From SXOA01 sp046153945 (GTDB lineage Bacteria; Planctomycetota; Planctomycetia; Pirellulales; Pirellulaceae), in assembly GCA_046153945.1 (NCBI GenBank), contig JBJXFF010000039.1, positions 11,678-75,677 on the forward strand: a DNA stretch of 64,000 nt, given 5' to 3'. Below are positions 40,804 to 48,397 of the stretch, in pieces. The position numbers and the translations under genes were made by a program. Position 1 is the first letter of the stretch, and each line of letters starts with the position of its first letter. The notes under the pieces are model-generated. The model searched no databases, had not been told where the DNA came from, and saw only the letters and a list, made by a program, of their open reading frames with translations.

Positions 40804-41205
40804 TCACTTGCCGTTGTATTTCGAAAGGCACTCCCGGATTCTGTCGTTCGGGTCAGGGCCAGACCATCTTACTCCACTGACATTCCTAACAATGATCGAG
40901 TCTTGCTCCGTCCCCTTTGTCCATTCTGATAGACTCTCGAAATCTATGACGACACGATTCTGAATCTCGTCAAATGTCCAACTCTTGTCCGATTTGGAAA
41001 GAGTATCAAATTCTGCCTTAAGGTCGTTCCAATCTTTTGGCACGCGGCCTTCGTGATGGTCGATAAATGAAATGACTGAAGCCGATGCCCAATCCAATGC
41101 ATAGGCATCACGAACTCCACCAAGATGGTCACGTATGATCCAACCACCGGCAATAACAATTGAAACCAACACAAGTACGACAACAATAACTATCAGTCGT
41201 TGCAC
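40804..41205 (-). CDS. Small membrane-anchored protein of unknown function, possible immunity partner
   Basis: No family was recognised. GTG 41205 is chosen because AGGAG lies five bases upstream; TTG 41226 is the alternative and would overlap the previous stop codon. The 133-residue product has an N-terminal span (LIVIVVVLVLVSIVIAGGWI). The soluble domain (about 30-133) is mixed alpha/beta and rich in Asp, Glu and Trp. GC falls to about 40% here, well below most of the window. It follows the orphan RHS-tip gene in the same direction. RHS-type toxins often have an immunity gene directly downstream, so an immunity role is a reasonable guess. It is not shown by any motif. Confidence 0.55.
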   Translation of the reverse strand: MQRLIVIVVVLVLVSIVIAGGWIIRDHLGGVRDAYALDWASASVISFIDHHEGRVPKDWNDLKAEFDTLSKSDKSWTFDEIQNRVVIDFESLSEWTKGTEQDSIIVRNVSGVRWSGPDPNDRIRECLSKYNGK

Positions 41206-41222
41206 TGTCACTCCTATTGTTG

Positions 41223-41930
41223 TCAATAATTGTACAGTTCCAGATCCTCGGACAGATCACCACCACTGCAAAGGCTCTTGCGTCGTGGCCCTAGGAGAAC
41301 CGATCTTGAGAAAAGCGCCGGTATGAAGCACCCCCAACCAGGTTCAAGACAGCAAGCATGTGCGGTATCATAAGTATCTGTCTGGCAATTGTCAGTGAAA
41401 TTGCTAAAAGGTTTAGGCGATGGTTTTCTGGTCTTGATGCAATCAATTATCATATCCAAAGTAGCTTCGTTGCATCTGGTTCCCCTTCCCGAGCCGGCTT
41501 CCAATTTGCCGGTTGTCTTCTCATACAGTCGGCAATGTTTGTCCTTAGATTCCTTGCAAGTGTTATAGATGCCACCTTTACCGTGTCGAATGAGTTCAAT
41601 ATCGTTGCGTGGACCAACTTCCATTCCAATATCGCAGTGTTTTGCGCCGCTGCCTTGTCCGCATCGGTCTACACATGTTGGGTTTTGTGGAAGGTGGACA
41701 ACATTTCGACAAATCACAAAAATGGACTCTTGATGCGGCCAGAGTCCCATTAAATCTCCTAGGCCACTTGGATCACTTCTATTCGTTGGATTGTTCTCCA
41801 CATAGGCATAGAGATTCATCCTCGCAACGATGTTCCTGTTCACCCATTCGTCGCCGTAGAGTACATCCGGCTCCCCTTCCAACGGCTCTGGGTCTCTGGA
41901 CGTGAATCGGTTTAGAATTGGCGAGTACAT
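41223..41930 (-). CDS. Orphan RHS repeat-associated core fragment with Cys-rich C-terminal domain
   Basis: This 235-residue protein begins with the end of an RHS core: MYSPILNRFTSRDPEPLEGE, then MNLYAYVENNPTNRSDPSGL. In full RHS proteins this precedes a variable toxin tip. Here the repeats are missing and the gene has its own ATG four bases after the upstream stop codon. The C-terminal 170 residues carry at least 12 cysteines (PTCVDRCG, NTCKESKDKHCRLYE, DNCQTDTYDTAHACC). An NC in DNCQT and an upstream His (KHCDIGMEV) loosely recall permuted papain-like peptidases; this is weak. It may be a silent tip cassette or a functional small toxin. The low-GC small membrane protein follows. A frame continues upstream but inside another gene. 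Confidence 0.65.
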   Translation of the reverse strand: MYSPILNRFTSRDPEPLEGEPDVLYGDEWVNRNIVARMNLYAYVENNPTNRSDPSGLGDLMGLWPHQESIFVICRNVVHLPQNPTCVDRCGQGSGAKHCDIGMEVGPRNDIELIRHGKGGIYNTCKESKDKHCRLYEKTTGKLEAGSGRGTRCNEATLDMIIDCIKTRKPSPKPFSNFTDNCQTDTYDTAHACCLEPGWGCFIPALFSRSVLLGPRRKSLCSGGDLSEDLELYNY

Positions 41931-41934
41931 GGCA

Positions 41935-43158
41935 CTACCTCCAAAATGGGTTTGTCGGGCGGCATTGGGCACAAATGCAGCCCGGTGGATGACCGGGAAT
42001 AGATTGTTTGGGCTGACGCGCTTGCCTACAACTAAGACATTGGCATCCCGCACCGTGGCCTGGAAATCCAGTCGGCTTGGCTTCGCGGGCTTCACGGGCT
42101 TTACTGCAAGGAAGGCACTGGCAGTCGCTCCCGTGGCCGGGGTAGCCCGTAGGGGGCATGGCCTTGCGAGCTTCGACACATGCAAAACACTGACAAACAT
42201 CACCGTGCGGCGGGGCTACGGGCTCTTTTGATTTCGGGGATATAAGCTCGCGCTGCCGCTTCTTAATGTCTTCTAGCCGCCGTCTGTCTTGCGCGTCGTC
42301 ACCAATTCTGTACGTTAGCTTGCCCAATTGCGACCGATAGCGAATGTCGTTGGGAGCCAGGCTGATTGCCCACACATACGCTTGAACGGCTTCCGTCGTG
42401 CGTCCGCAGTCGGTGAGGCATTCCGCGCGAGTCGCCAGAAACCCCGCCAACTCTTGCTGCGGTGACAACGATTTCAGGTAACAATCGGCGGCCTTGTCTT
42501 TGTCTGACCACGGCTTAGGCCACGTTCGGTAATAGTCATCGGGATGGGTCGAGATTCCGTAACCCGCCCCTTCGATATTGATTACTTCGGGAGTGCCGAA
42601 CTTTGATCCATCCGGGTCGTTCCAGCGGTTAAAGAGGTGGCCGGGCGCTTCAACCGTGTCCAAGGGGTAGCCGAGTCGCCGCCCCACCGCAGCGTACAAG
42701 ATCGGCATGGAGCAGCACGTACCGCCTTCGCCGTCAATGATTCCGTGTATGAAGAGGTCACGTGAATCCCGAAAGTCGGGAGTCATGCACGCCGCATTTT
42801 GAAAATCAGAATCGACAGCCCGCTTGGGGTTGTATTTGACTCCGAAGTCCTCTTGCAGGACTTGCAGCATGTAGTAGCAACGAAAGTAGGCAGGCGAGTT
42901 GTGGTAAAACTCCGGCGATTTCAGGAACCGATACCAGTGGCGGGCTGTCACCAGCTCAACTTGCCGTGCCGCTTTATCCAACCACTCCTCAATACGATCC
43001 AGATCAATGTCTTCGGAGTGGGGCAAGCCTTGGGCACACAGAAGATTGAGAACGGCCACGTCCAGTTGCCCAAGATGGGCGGCTGGGGTCTTGCAGACTT
43101 CGGCAAGCGTCAGAACCCCGATGGCGGACATGAGAATGTCCCTCCGTGTTCCCCGCAT
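41935..43158 (-). CDS. Transglutaminase-like protein with four CxCxxC repeats
   Basis: The 407-residue protein starts with an N-terminal leader (MRGTRRDILMSAIGVLTLAE) that may be a signal peptide. The central domain has the transglutaminase/protease triad pattern: Cys in GEGGTCCSMPILYAAVG, His in APGHLFNRWND, and a following Asp-rich strand. A TPR-like pair follows (ATRAECLTDCGRTTEAVQAY). The tail (about 330-407) holds four repeats of P-G-H-x(2-3)-C-x-C-x(2)-C (VCQCFACVEA, DCQCLPCSKA, GCQCLSCRQA, GCICAQCRPT). These could bind metal or form disulfides. ATG 43158 is used; GTG 43164 is two codons earlier. It is followed four bases later by the RHS fragment, so they are likely coupled. Confidence 0.7.
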   Translation of the reverse strand: MRGTRRDILMSAIGVLTLAEVCKTPAAHLGQLDVAVLNLLCAQGLPHSEDIDLDRIEEWLDKAARQVELVTARHWYRFLKSPEFYHNSPAYFRCYYMLQVLQEDFGVKYNPKRAVDSDFQNAACMTPDFRDSRDLFIHGIIDGEGGTCCSMPILYAAVGRRLGYPLDTVEAPGHLFNRWNDPDGSKFGTPEVINIEGAGYGISTHPDDYYRTWPKPWSDKDKAADCYLKSLSPQQELAGFLATRAECLTDCGRTTEAVQAYVWAISLAPNDIRYRSQLGKLTYRIGDDAQDRRRLEDIKKRQRELISPKSKEPVAPPHGDVCQCFACVEARKAMPPTGYPGHGSDCQCLPCSKAREAREAKPTGFPGHGAGCQCLSCRQARQPKQSIPGHPPGCICAQCRPTNPFWR

Positions 43159-43261
43159 TGTCACGCGCGATTCGGGAAAAGCAAGAGTCTGGTTCGAAAT
43201 TTTATTTTCGCGATGCTAGCGGGCAGAATCTGGCGGCGACAAAACGCTAACCCTACAAGCG

Positions 43262-44578
43262 TCACTTCGCCAATGACGCGCAAACGATTTCCTTGTCGTT
43301 GCGGACGAAGATGCATTTTTCCGCGAAGGCGGGATGGCTCCAGACGACGAGGCGGCCGAAGGCGTCGCCGGTTGGTTCCAGCAGGTGGGTGCGGCTCTGT
43401 TCTTCGTAGCCCTTGGGGCTGAGGTGGGCGATGATGACGTCCCCCGTTTCGCTGAAGAGGAAGTGGCGGTCGCCATTTTTCACCAGGAAGGCGGTGCCGG
43501 AGCTGAGGGGGCGCTCGCCGGTTGTCGGCTTGAGCGTTTCCCAGAGCCGTTTGCCGGTGGCGAATTCAATGCCGCGAAGCTGGCCGCGCTGGCAGACGCC
43601 GTACATGGTGCCGTCGTCATCGACGAGCGGCGTGGAGCAGACGCTGTAGACCGACGATTGATTGTCCCCCCGCCAGACAACTTCCGCCGCCGGCTTGTCC
43701 TTGGCCAGCCTCAGCAGCACGGAGACTTCGCCGATGCCGCCGGCATAGAGCAAGTCGCCGAATTTCCGCGGGGCCATGATCGACATGCCGTACATCGGCT
43801 TGAGGGGGACTGACCAGTATTCCTTGCCGGATTCCGGGTCGAGGCTGCTGAGGGCTTCGGGGTGCCAGATGAGGAGTTGCCGCTGGCCGCCGGCTTCGAT
43901 GATGCTGGGGCTGGAGTAGCCGGGGTCCTTCGCGGAGATGGCTTTCCAGATCTCTTTCCCCGTATTCTTATCAAAGGCCACCACCCCGCTCCCCTCGCCG
44001 CCGACAAGGCAAATCAGCTTATCGCCGTCGACCAGCGGATGCCCGGTGAAGCCCCAGGCGGGAGTTGCCGTTTTGTAGTCCGCCTTGAAATCGTGCGACC
44101 AGACGACCTTTCCCTTCTCGGCATCCAGGCAAAGCAAGTTCCCTTCGGCTCCGAGGGTGTAGACTTTTCCGCCGCTGACCGTCGGTGTGCAGCGGGGGCC
44201 GTAGGCATAGGCAATGTTGTAGGTGCAGTCGTATTCGTGCTTCCAAATCTCTTTCCCATCGGCGGCATTGAGGCAGAGAACCCGCTCTTTGCCTTTGACC
44301 AGGCTCCGGACGTTCGGGTTGGGCTTGGGGACTTCGCCAGGAGTAACAAAGTCGGTGACGAAGACCCTTCCACCTGCCACCGCCGGCCCTGCATAGCCGC
44401 CGTGAATAGGAACTCGCCATTTGATGATGGGGCCGGCATCGGGGAATTTTTCCAGGATTCCGTCTTCCCGCCAGATCCCGTCCCGCTTCTCTCCCATCCA
44501 CTGCGGCCAGTCGGCAGCCAGGGAGGTGACCGATTGCATAGCAAGCAGAAGCAACGCGAACAGTTTGATTCGAGTCAT
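43262..44578 (-). CDS. Exported PQQ-type beta-propeller repeat protein
   Basis: From ATG 44578 the protein has 438 residues with a signal peptide (MTRIKLFALLLLAMQSVTSL, cleaved near AADWP). At least six propeller blades are visible by their closing motifs: VLCLNAADGKEIWKHEY, LLCLDAEKGKVVWSHDF, VVAFDKNTGKEIWKA, LSSLDPESGKEYWSV and RGIEFATGKRLWE. Each has the A/G-x-D-G-K-x-x-W form of PQQ-binding-like repeats (BamB/quinoprotein type). No PQQ-ligand set or heme motif is evident, so a structural or binding role is as likely as enzyme activity. An earlier TTG adds an unconvincing extension. It lies downstream of the DksA-like gene on the same strand, with no obvious link. Confidence 0.85.
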   Translation of the reverse strand: MTRIKLFALLLLAMQSVTSLAADWPQWMGEKRDGIWREDGILEKFPDAGPIIKWRVPIHGGYAGPAVAGGRVFVTDFVTPGEVPKPNPNVRSLVKGKERVLCLNAADGKEIWKHEYDCTYNIAYAYGPRCTPTVSGGKVYTLGAEGNLLCLDAEKGKVVWSHDFKADYKTATPAWGFTGHPLVDGDKLICLVGGEGSGVVAFDKNTGKEIWKAISAKDPGYSSPSIIEAGGQRQLLIWHPEALSSLDPESGKEYWSVPLKPMYGMSIMAPRKFGDLLYAGGIGEVSVLLRLAKDKPAAEVVWRGDNQSSVYSVCSTPLVDDDGTMYGVCQRGQLRGIEFATGKRLWETLKPTTGERPLSSGTAFLVKNGDRHFLFSETGDVIIAHLSPKGYEEQSRTHLLEPTGDAFGRLVVWSHPAFAEKCIFVRNDKEIVCASLAK

Positions 44579-44713
44579 AAAATGGTTGCCAAGAAAATGA
44601 AGAAGGAAGGCGTTCCTGTTATCAGGATAGCCTTCCTTGGATTGTTTCGCAGCCGGGAGTGAAGGGCCGAGGGATCCACGCCCACGCAAAGCCGTGGGCG
44701 TGCCACCGGAGCT

Positions 44714-45133
44714 TTATGCCACTTCTTCCGGCGACATTGCCCAGCGGCTGGTCGAATTGCCGCGCGGGCTGTCACCATCCTGTTCGCGGCGTTCGGCGAC
44801 CCGGGCACAGTCGATGCACTCGGCGGCATGCGGCACGGCTTGCAGGCGAGCAGCTTTAATGTTGCCACCGCAAGAGTCGCACTTGCCGTAGCGCCCTTGG
44901 CGAATCCGCTCGAGCGCTTCGTTGATTTTGGTGAGTTCGCGGCTCTCCACCTCGGCGAGCTGGCCCCCCAGTTCCATCTGCTCGGCGGCGAGCGAGGCAT
45001 CGAGTTCATCCCCCACGCCGGATTCATGCAGATTCTTGAGAGAGCCTATTTCTCCGTTGAGCGACCGCGTGAGCGTCTCGCGACGGCGAATGAGTTGCTG
45101 CTTCACTTTGCGAATTTGTTCGGTGCGTACCAT
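44714..45133 (-). CDS. DksA/TraR-family C4 zinc-finger protein
   Basis: The 139-residue protein has a coiled coil (about 8-75: IRKVKQQLIRRRETLTRSLN and LEVESRELTKINEALERIR-like helices) and a C4 zinc finger, CDSCGGNIKAARLQAVPH then CIDCARV, with C-x2-C, 17 residues, C-x2-C. This matches DksA/TraR proteins, which enter the secondary channel of RNA polymerase and modulate transcription, often with ppGpp. The acidic tip DELDAS in the coiled-coil turn fits the DxxDxA motif of DksA (GDELDASLAAEQ). ATG 45133 has AAGGAG eight bases upstream. The start lies about 240 bases from the end of the CysH gene, so it may have its own promoter. Confidence 0.88.
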   Translation of the reverse strand: MVRTEQIRKVKQQLIRRRETLTRSLNGEIGSLKNLHESGVGDELDASLAAEQMELGGQLAEVESRELTKINEALERIRQGRYGKCDSCGGNIKAARLQAVPHAAECIDCARVAERREQDGDSPRGNSTSRWAMSPEEVA

Positions 45134-45371
45134 GGCGATTTCTCCTTGGGCGGCCCGGTCGGTGTCCCGATTCAAGCCAAGCCGTCTCATTTTGAGCCGC
45201 GGTATTCCGCGCGGCAGCGGAGCAAAATGCCGCCCGGCTGCATTGTTTGTGGCAGCCCGTGCGGCGCGAGGGGCGAATAATGCACTTGGTGTGCCAAGAT
45301 GCTGCCCGCGATGGCTCCAACGAGGGGGTTTCGCCAGGGGGGCGATTTGGAGCGAGAAAGACAGAAATTCC

Positions 45372-46193
45372 TTACGACGTATGCAGCCCGCACTCGGTCT
45401 TGGCAAAGCCGCTCCACCGGCCGGCTCGCTCGTCTTCTCCGGCGTTCACCGCGCGGGTGCAAGGCCAGCAGCCGATGCTGGTGTAGCCCTGATCGTGCAG
45501 TGGATTGTACGGCACGTTGTGATCGGTGATGAATTTCCAGACCATCTTCTTCGTCCAGTTGGCGAGCGGACTCACCTTCACCAGGCCGAACTTTTTGTCC
45601 CAGCCGACAATGGGGGCGTTCGCACGATCAGAGCTTTGATCGCGGCGAATCGCGCTGGCCCAAGCGTGATAACCGATGACTGCTTTCTCCAGCACTTGCA
45701 CCTTGCGATGGAAGCAGCATTGATCGGGATTTGTGCGATAAACCGGCCCGCCGTTCTGTTTTTCGTACTCTTCCACGGTGAGGTCCGCCCGCTTTAGTTC
45801 TACGGTCATTCCATAGCGGCGGATCACTTCTTCCCGCAATTCCAGCGTCTCCTTGAATTGATAGCCGGTGTCGAGATTGAAGACCGGCGTGGCTGTATCA
45901 ATTTCGCTCAGCATGTGCAGAATAATCATCCCCTCGGGTCCGAAGGCGGTAGCCATCGTGAACTTGGGGGCGAAGCGGCTGAGGCTCCAGCGGAGAATCT
46001 CCTGCGGAGTCGCCGTTTCCAGCTCGGCGTTTTTCTGGGCAATTTCCGCCTGCAATTCGGCCGTGAGTTGCAGCTTGCCTTCCGGCGTTTCCTGAGGGGG
46101 CATCGGGGACTCGTCGGGACGGATGACGCGCAGAACGGGAGCTTCCCGCGAGACAGGTGATTGAGGCTGCACCACCGCAGCTTGCCGAGCCAT
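45372..46193 (-). CDS. cysH: Phosphoadenylyl/adenylyl-sulfate reductase (assimilatory, Fe-S type)
   Basis: This 273-residue enzyme reduces activated sulfate to sulfite for cysteine synthesis. It has the PP-loop fold of the family (TMATAFGPEGMIILHMLSEI, VFNLDTGYQFKETLELREEV). The cysteine pairs QCCFHRK and GCWPCTRAV are the [4Fe-4S] ligands of the APS-using subtype, and catalytic Cys lies in ECGLHTS near the C-terminus. This points to adenylyl-sulfate (APS) as substrate rather than PAPS. ATG 46193 has GGAGG five bases upstream. An upstream sigma-70-like promoter with TTGACT repeats, and a 15-bp inverted repeat in the leader, suggest regulation by sulfur supply (inference). No other cys gene is in the window. 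Confidence 0.92.
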   Translation of the reverse strand: MARQAAVVQPQSPVSREAPVLRVIRPDESPMPPQETPEGKLQLTAELQAEIAQKNAELETATPQEILRWSLSRFAPKFTMATAFGPEGMIILHMLSEIDTATPVFNLDTGYQFKETLELREEVIRRYGMTVELKRADLTVEEYEKQNGGPVYRTNPDQCCFHRKVQVLEKAVIGYHAWASAIRRDQSSDRANAPIVGWDKKFGLVKVSPLANWTKKMVWKFITDHNVPYNPLHDQGYTSIGCWPCTRAVNAGEDERAGRWSGFAKTECGLHTS

Positions 46194-46211
46194 GGGAACC
46201 TCCAGCCGCCC

Positions 46212-46297
46212 GTTGAAAAAGGGGTCAGGCACGTCGCCGCCAGTCATTGATGTCGGCAATACGTGAGCGTGGCTCCGAGCCAGACCCCTTTTTCAAC
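46212..46297. repeat. 15-bp inverted repeat in the cysH leader
   Basis: GTTGAAAAAGGGGTC (46212-46226) and GACCCCTTTTTCAAC (46283-46297) are perfect complements about 56 bases apart. It lies between the predicted cysH start of transcription and its ribosome-binding site. It could be a dispersed repeat or a leader structure controlling cysH. Confidence 0.8.
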
Positions 46298-46330
46298 CAA
46301 CCCTAGCGTGGACGCTTCAGAGAACGGGGA

Positions 46331-46359
46331 ATCATACCAATGTTAGTCAACTAAGTCAA
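46331..46359 (-). promoter_or_regulatory. Sigma-70-type promoter of cysH with TTGACT direct repeat
   Basis: On the minus strand TTGACT (46354-46359) and TATGAT (46331-46336) are 17 bases apart, near-ideal boxes. A second TTGACT lies at 46345-46350, so GTTGACTTAGTTGACTAAC forms a direct repeat inside the promoter, where a repressor could bind. Confidence 0.65.
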
Positions 46360-46398
46360 CAATCGGCGATTTGCGCGGCTTAGCATCATTAGCGAGAG

Positions 46399-46429
46399 CG
46401 ACTTTTGTAATGAAAACCGTCAAAAGTCG
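46399..46429 (-). terminator. Inverted repeat downstream of the zinc-ribbon membrane protein gene
   Basis: CGACTTTTG and CAAAAGTCG form a 9-bp stem with a 13-base loop, about 43 bases past the stop of the 46472-47554 gene. No T-run follows on that strand, so termination is possible but not certain. Confidence 0.4.
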
Positions 46430-46471
46430 TTGCTAGCACGCAACTTAGAAACGATTCTTGTTTCGCAACGC

Positions 46472-47554
46472 CTATTTAGGCGGAGCTGCCTGACCAAATT
46501 GACTGAAGTCGGGCTGGCTGAAAGACGGTTTGCCGTGGGAAGGCTGCAGCGGAAGCTGGCCTGACATCATGAGGTAAGCGGTCCCCCAGAGCAGAGTCAC
46601 GAGCGGAGCCGCGAACAGCAAACCGATGCAGAGAGCCAGACAACCCAGCAGAATGATGCCGATGCTCAGGAGCCACAGCAGAAACGAGGTTCCCCAATTC
46701 CCCTGGCTGATTTTCGCCGCGAGCGAAAAGGATTCAAAAACGCCCGTCTTCTTTTCCACGAGCAGGTAATACGAGGGCCACCACATCAGCGCCAGAATGA
46801 CCCCGGGCACGATCAGTAGCAAGAGCCCAAAGCCCACGGCGAGTCCCATAAGGATCGCTCCTCCCAGGACCGGCAGAAAGACCAGCCCTCCACCAAAAAG
46901 ATCCGTAAACTGCGCGGGCTGGCGACGGGCCAATTTCAGCACAATGTGAGCTTCGCCAATTCCCAGGAAGATTTGCACGAGGTTGGAAACGATGTTTCCC
47001 AGGATGCTAACAATCTGCGCCATCTCGCGCTCGTTGTTCTGTTCCAGCGCGAATTGAGGAATTACAAACGAATAAGTGACGACGTTGACTATGATGCCGG
47101 CCACCAACGTCATCCCCACAAGCAGCCCTAGATTCTCCTGCCAGACTTGCCAGGCGTGGTTGAATATTGGCTCCACGCCGACAACCGTCGGATTGATGGG
47201 GCCACTCTGGTCGATCGGAGGAATATACGGCGCCTGCGACGAGGCGTAAGGGTTAGCGCTGGGAGACGCGCCGAAGCCCGCAGGAGTGCCGTAGGGATTT
47301 GGGGCGGCACTTCCGTCGGAAAAGGGATTCTTGACGGGCGCCGATTCGCCGAAGGGACTGGTTGCTGGCGGACCAAAACTGCTCGGCAGTGGCGCGCCGA
47401 GGGAGGAGCCTCCCGCTGGACTTGGAAACGCAGCGGGGTCCGCCGGGATTTTGGCCAGTCCTTCGCACTTGGGACATTTGGCAGTCTTCCCCGCGCTGTC
47501 GTCACTAACACGCAGAAGCTGAGAGCAATGTGGGCAGGGAAATTCGATGGCCAT
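46472..47554 (-). CDS. Zinc-ribbon multi-span membrane protein of unknown function
   Basis: The 360-residue protein opens with a zinc-ribbon (FPCPHCSQLLRV, KTAKCPKCEGLAKIPA: two C-x2-C pairs). A Pro/Ser/Gly/Asn-rich linker covers about 40-120. The rest has four to six hydrophobic spans, such as LGLLVGMTLVAGIIVNVVTY, VSILGNIVSNLVQIFLGIG, FLPVLGGAILMGLAVGFGLL and LSIGIILLGCLALCIGLLFA. Similar ribbon-plus-membrane proteins are frequent in planctomycetes and unassigned. The last 25 residues are polar and Gln/Pro-rich. It lies upstream of cysH on the same strand but cysH has its own promoter, so a shared role is not implied. The next gene runs the other way. Confidence 0.75.
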   Translation of the reverse strand: MAIEFPCPHCSQLLRVSDDSAGKTAKCPKCEGLAKIPADPAAFPSPAGGSSLGAPLPSSFGPPATSPFGESAPVKNPFSDGSAAPNPYGTPAGFGASPSANPYASSQAPYIPPIDQSGPINPTVVGVEPIFNHAWQVWQENLGLLVGMTLVAGIIVNVVTYSFVIPQFALEQNNEREMAQIVSILGNIVSNLVQIFLGIGEAHIVLKLARRQPAQFTDLFGGGLVFLPVLGGAILMGLAVGFGLLLLIVPGVILALMWWPSYYLLVEKKTGVFESFSLAAKISQGNWGTSFLLWLLSIGIILLGCLALCIGLLFAAPLVTLLWGTAYLMMSGQLPLQPSHGKPSFSQPDFSQFGQAAPPK

Positions 47555-47684
47555 ATAGGGGCAATGGAAATAAAAGCGGACTCGATTCGCGAAACACCGG
47601 GGCAGCCGCTACGATACCTGAGGCGACACCAAATTCCCACTACGACGGCCGGTTTTTCGCCAAGATTCCCTGGAGCAGCCCGGC

Positions 47685-48305
47685 ATGCGGATCTTCACCT
47701 GGCTGACGCGACGGATAACGGCGGACCGTGTCGCCTGGACGGTGGCGATCCTTTCTGGCATTTGGTGCTTCGGCGTGCTATCGGCAGCGGCGTTCTTTCC
47801 CGCACCGGGACGGGAGCCGTGGCTGCATGAGTGGTTCACGTTTTTTCTTTCGCCTGATCAGGGATATACCGATCTCCCATTTCGCCGAGAAATTCCTCAA
47901 TCACCACGCCTCATCTTGCTTTTGGCGCTGGCGACGATCCAAGTCATGTGGTTGTGGTTGCCCGGCATCCGTCCAGCCGCATTGCGAAGAGGAATGACGC
48001 GCTTTGCGGCGCTACAGTCGCTGATGTTGCTGCTGCTGGGAATGGAATTCGCCGGACACCTCTTTGAATTGGGCTTGGTTTGCACGGGGCACTATCGCTG
48101 GTCGCTGAATCTACTATGCGAGCAGTTCCATCCAACAAAATGGCTGCTCTTGTGGTACTTCTTGAACACCACGCTGCTGGCCAGTCGCTTGCGTGAGGGA
48201 CTGCGTATCGGCCGATGGTTCACTGCGATTGGGCTGGCTGGGTTCTTTCAAGGAATTGGGCTGCTATTAGCACTTAGTTACTTGTATTACCGTGCAGGTC
48301 AGTGA
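47685..48305 (+). CDS. Integral membrane protein of unknown function
   Basis: The 206-residue product has no motif I recognise. Five hydrophobic stretches are seen: VAWTVAILSGIWCFGVLSAA, LILLLALATIQVMWLWLPGI, LQSLMLLLLGMEFAGHLFEL, FHPTKWLLLWYFLNTTLLAS and WFTAIGLAGFFQGIGLLLAL. Charged loops are short. ATG 47685 is the first in-frame ATG after a plausible gap; no clear Shine-Dalgarno is seen. It runs divergently from the zinc-ribbon gene and is followed about 90 bases later by the SGNH/propeller gene in the same direction. Codon use resembles the surrounding GC-rich genes, so it is probably real. Confidence 0.6.
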   Translation: MRIFTWLTRRITADRVAWTVAILSGIWCFGVLSAAAFFPAPGREPWLHEWFTFFLSPDQGYTDLPFRREIPQSPRLILLLALATIQVMWLWLPGIRPAALRRGMTRFAALQSLMLLLLGMEFAGHLFELGLVCTGHYRWSLNLLCEQFHPTKWLLLWYFLNTTLLASRLREGLRIGRWFTAIGLAGFFQGIGLLLALSYLYYRAGQ

Positions 48306-48397
48306 CAGGCCCCTTCCCGGTTGTGCCCCCGCCACCCATCAAGCAAAATAAACGGCTTGCTCCTGACCGGCTAAATCCCTCTCTTTGAAGAATCGCC

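Noticed and set aside
41931..42200. N-terminal extension of the RHS fragment upstream of ATG 41930
   Set aside because: It lies inside the end of the transglutaminase-like gene in another frame. The ATG just after that gene's stop is the natural start.
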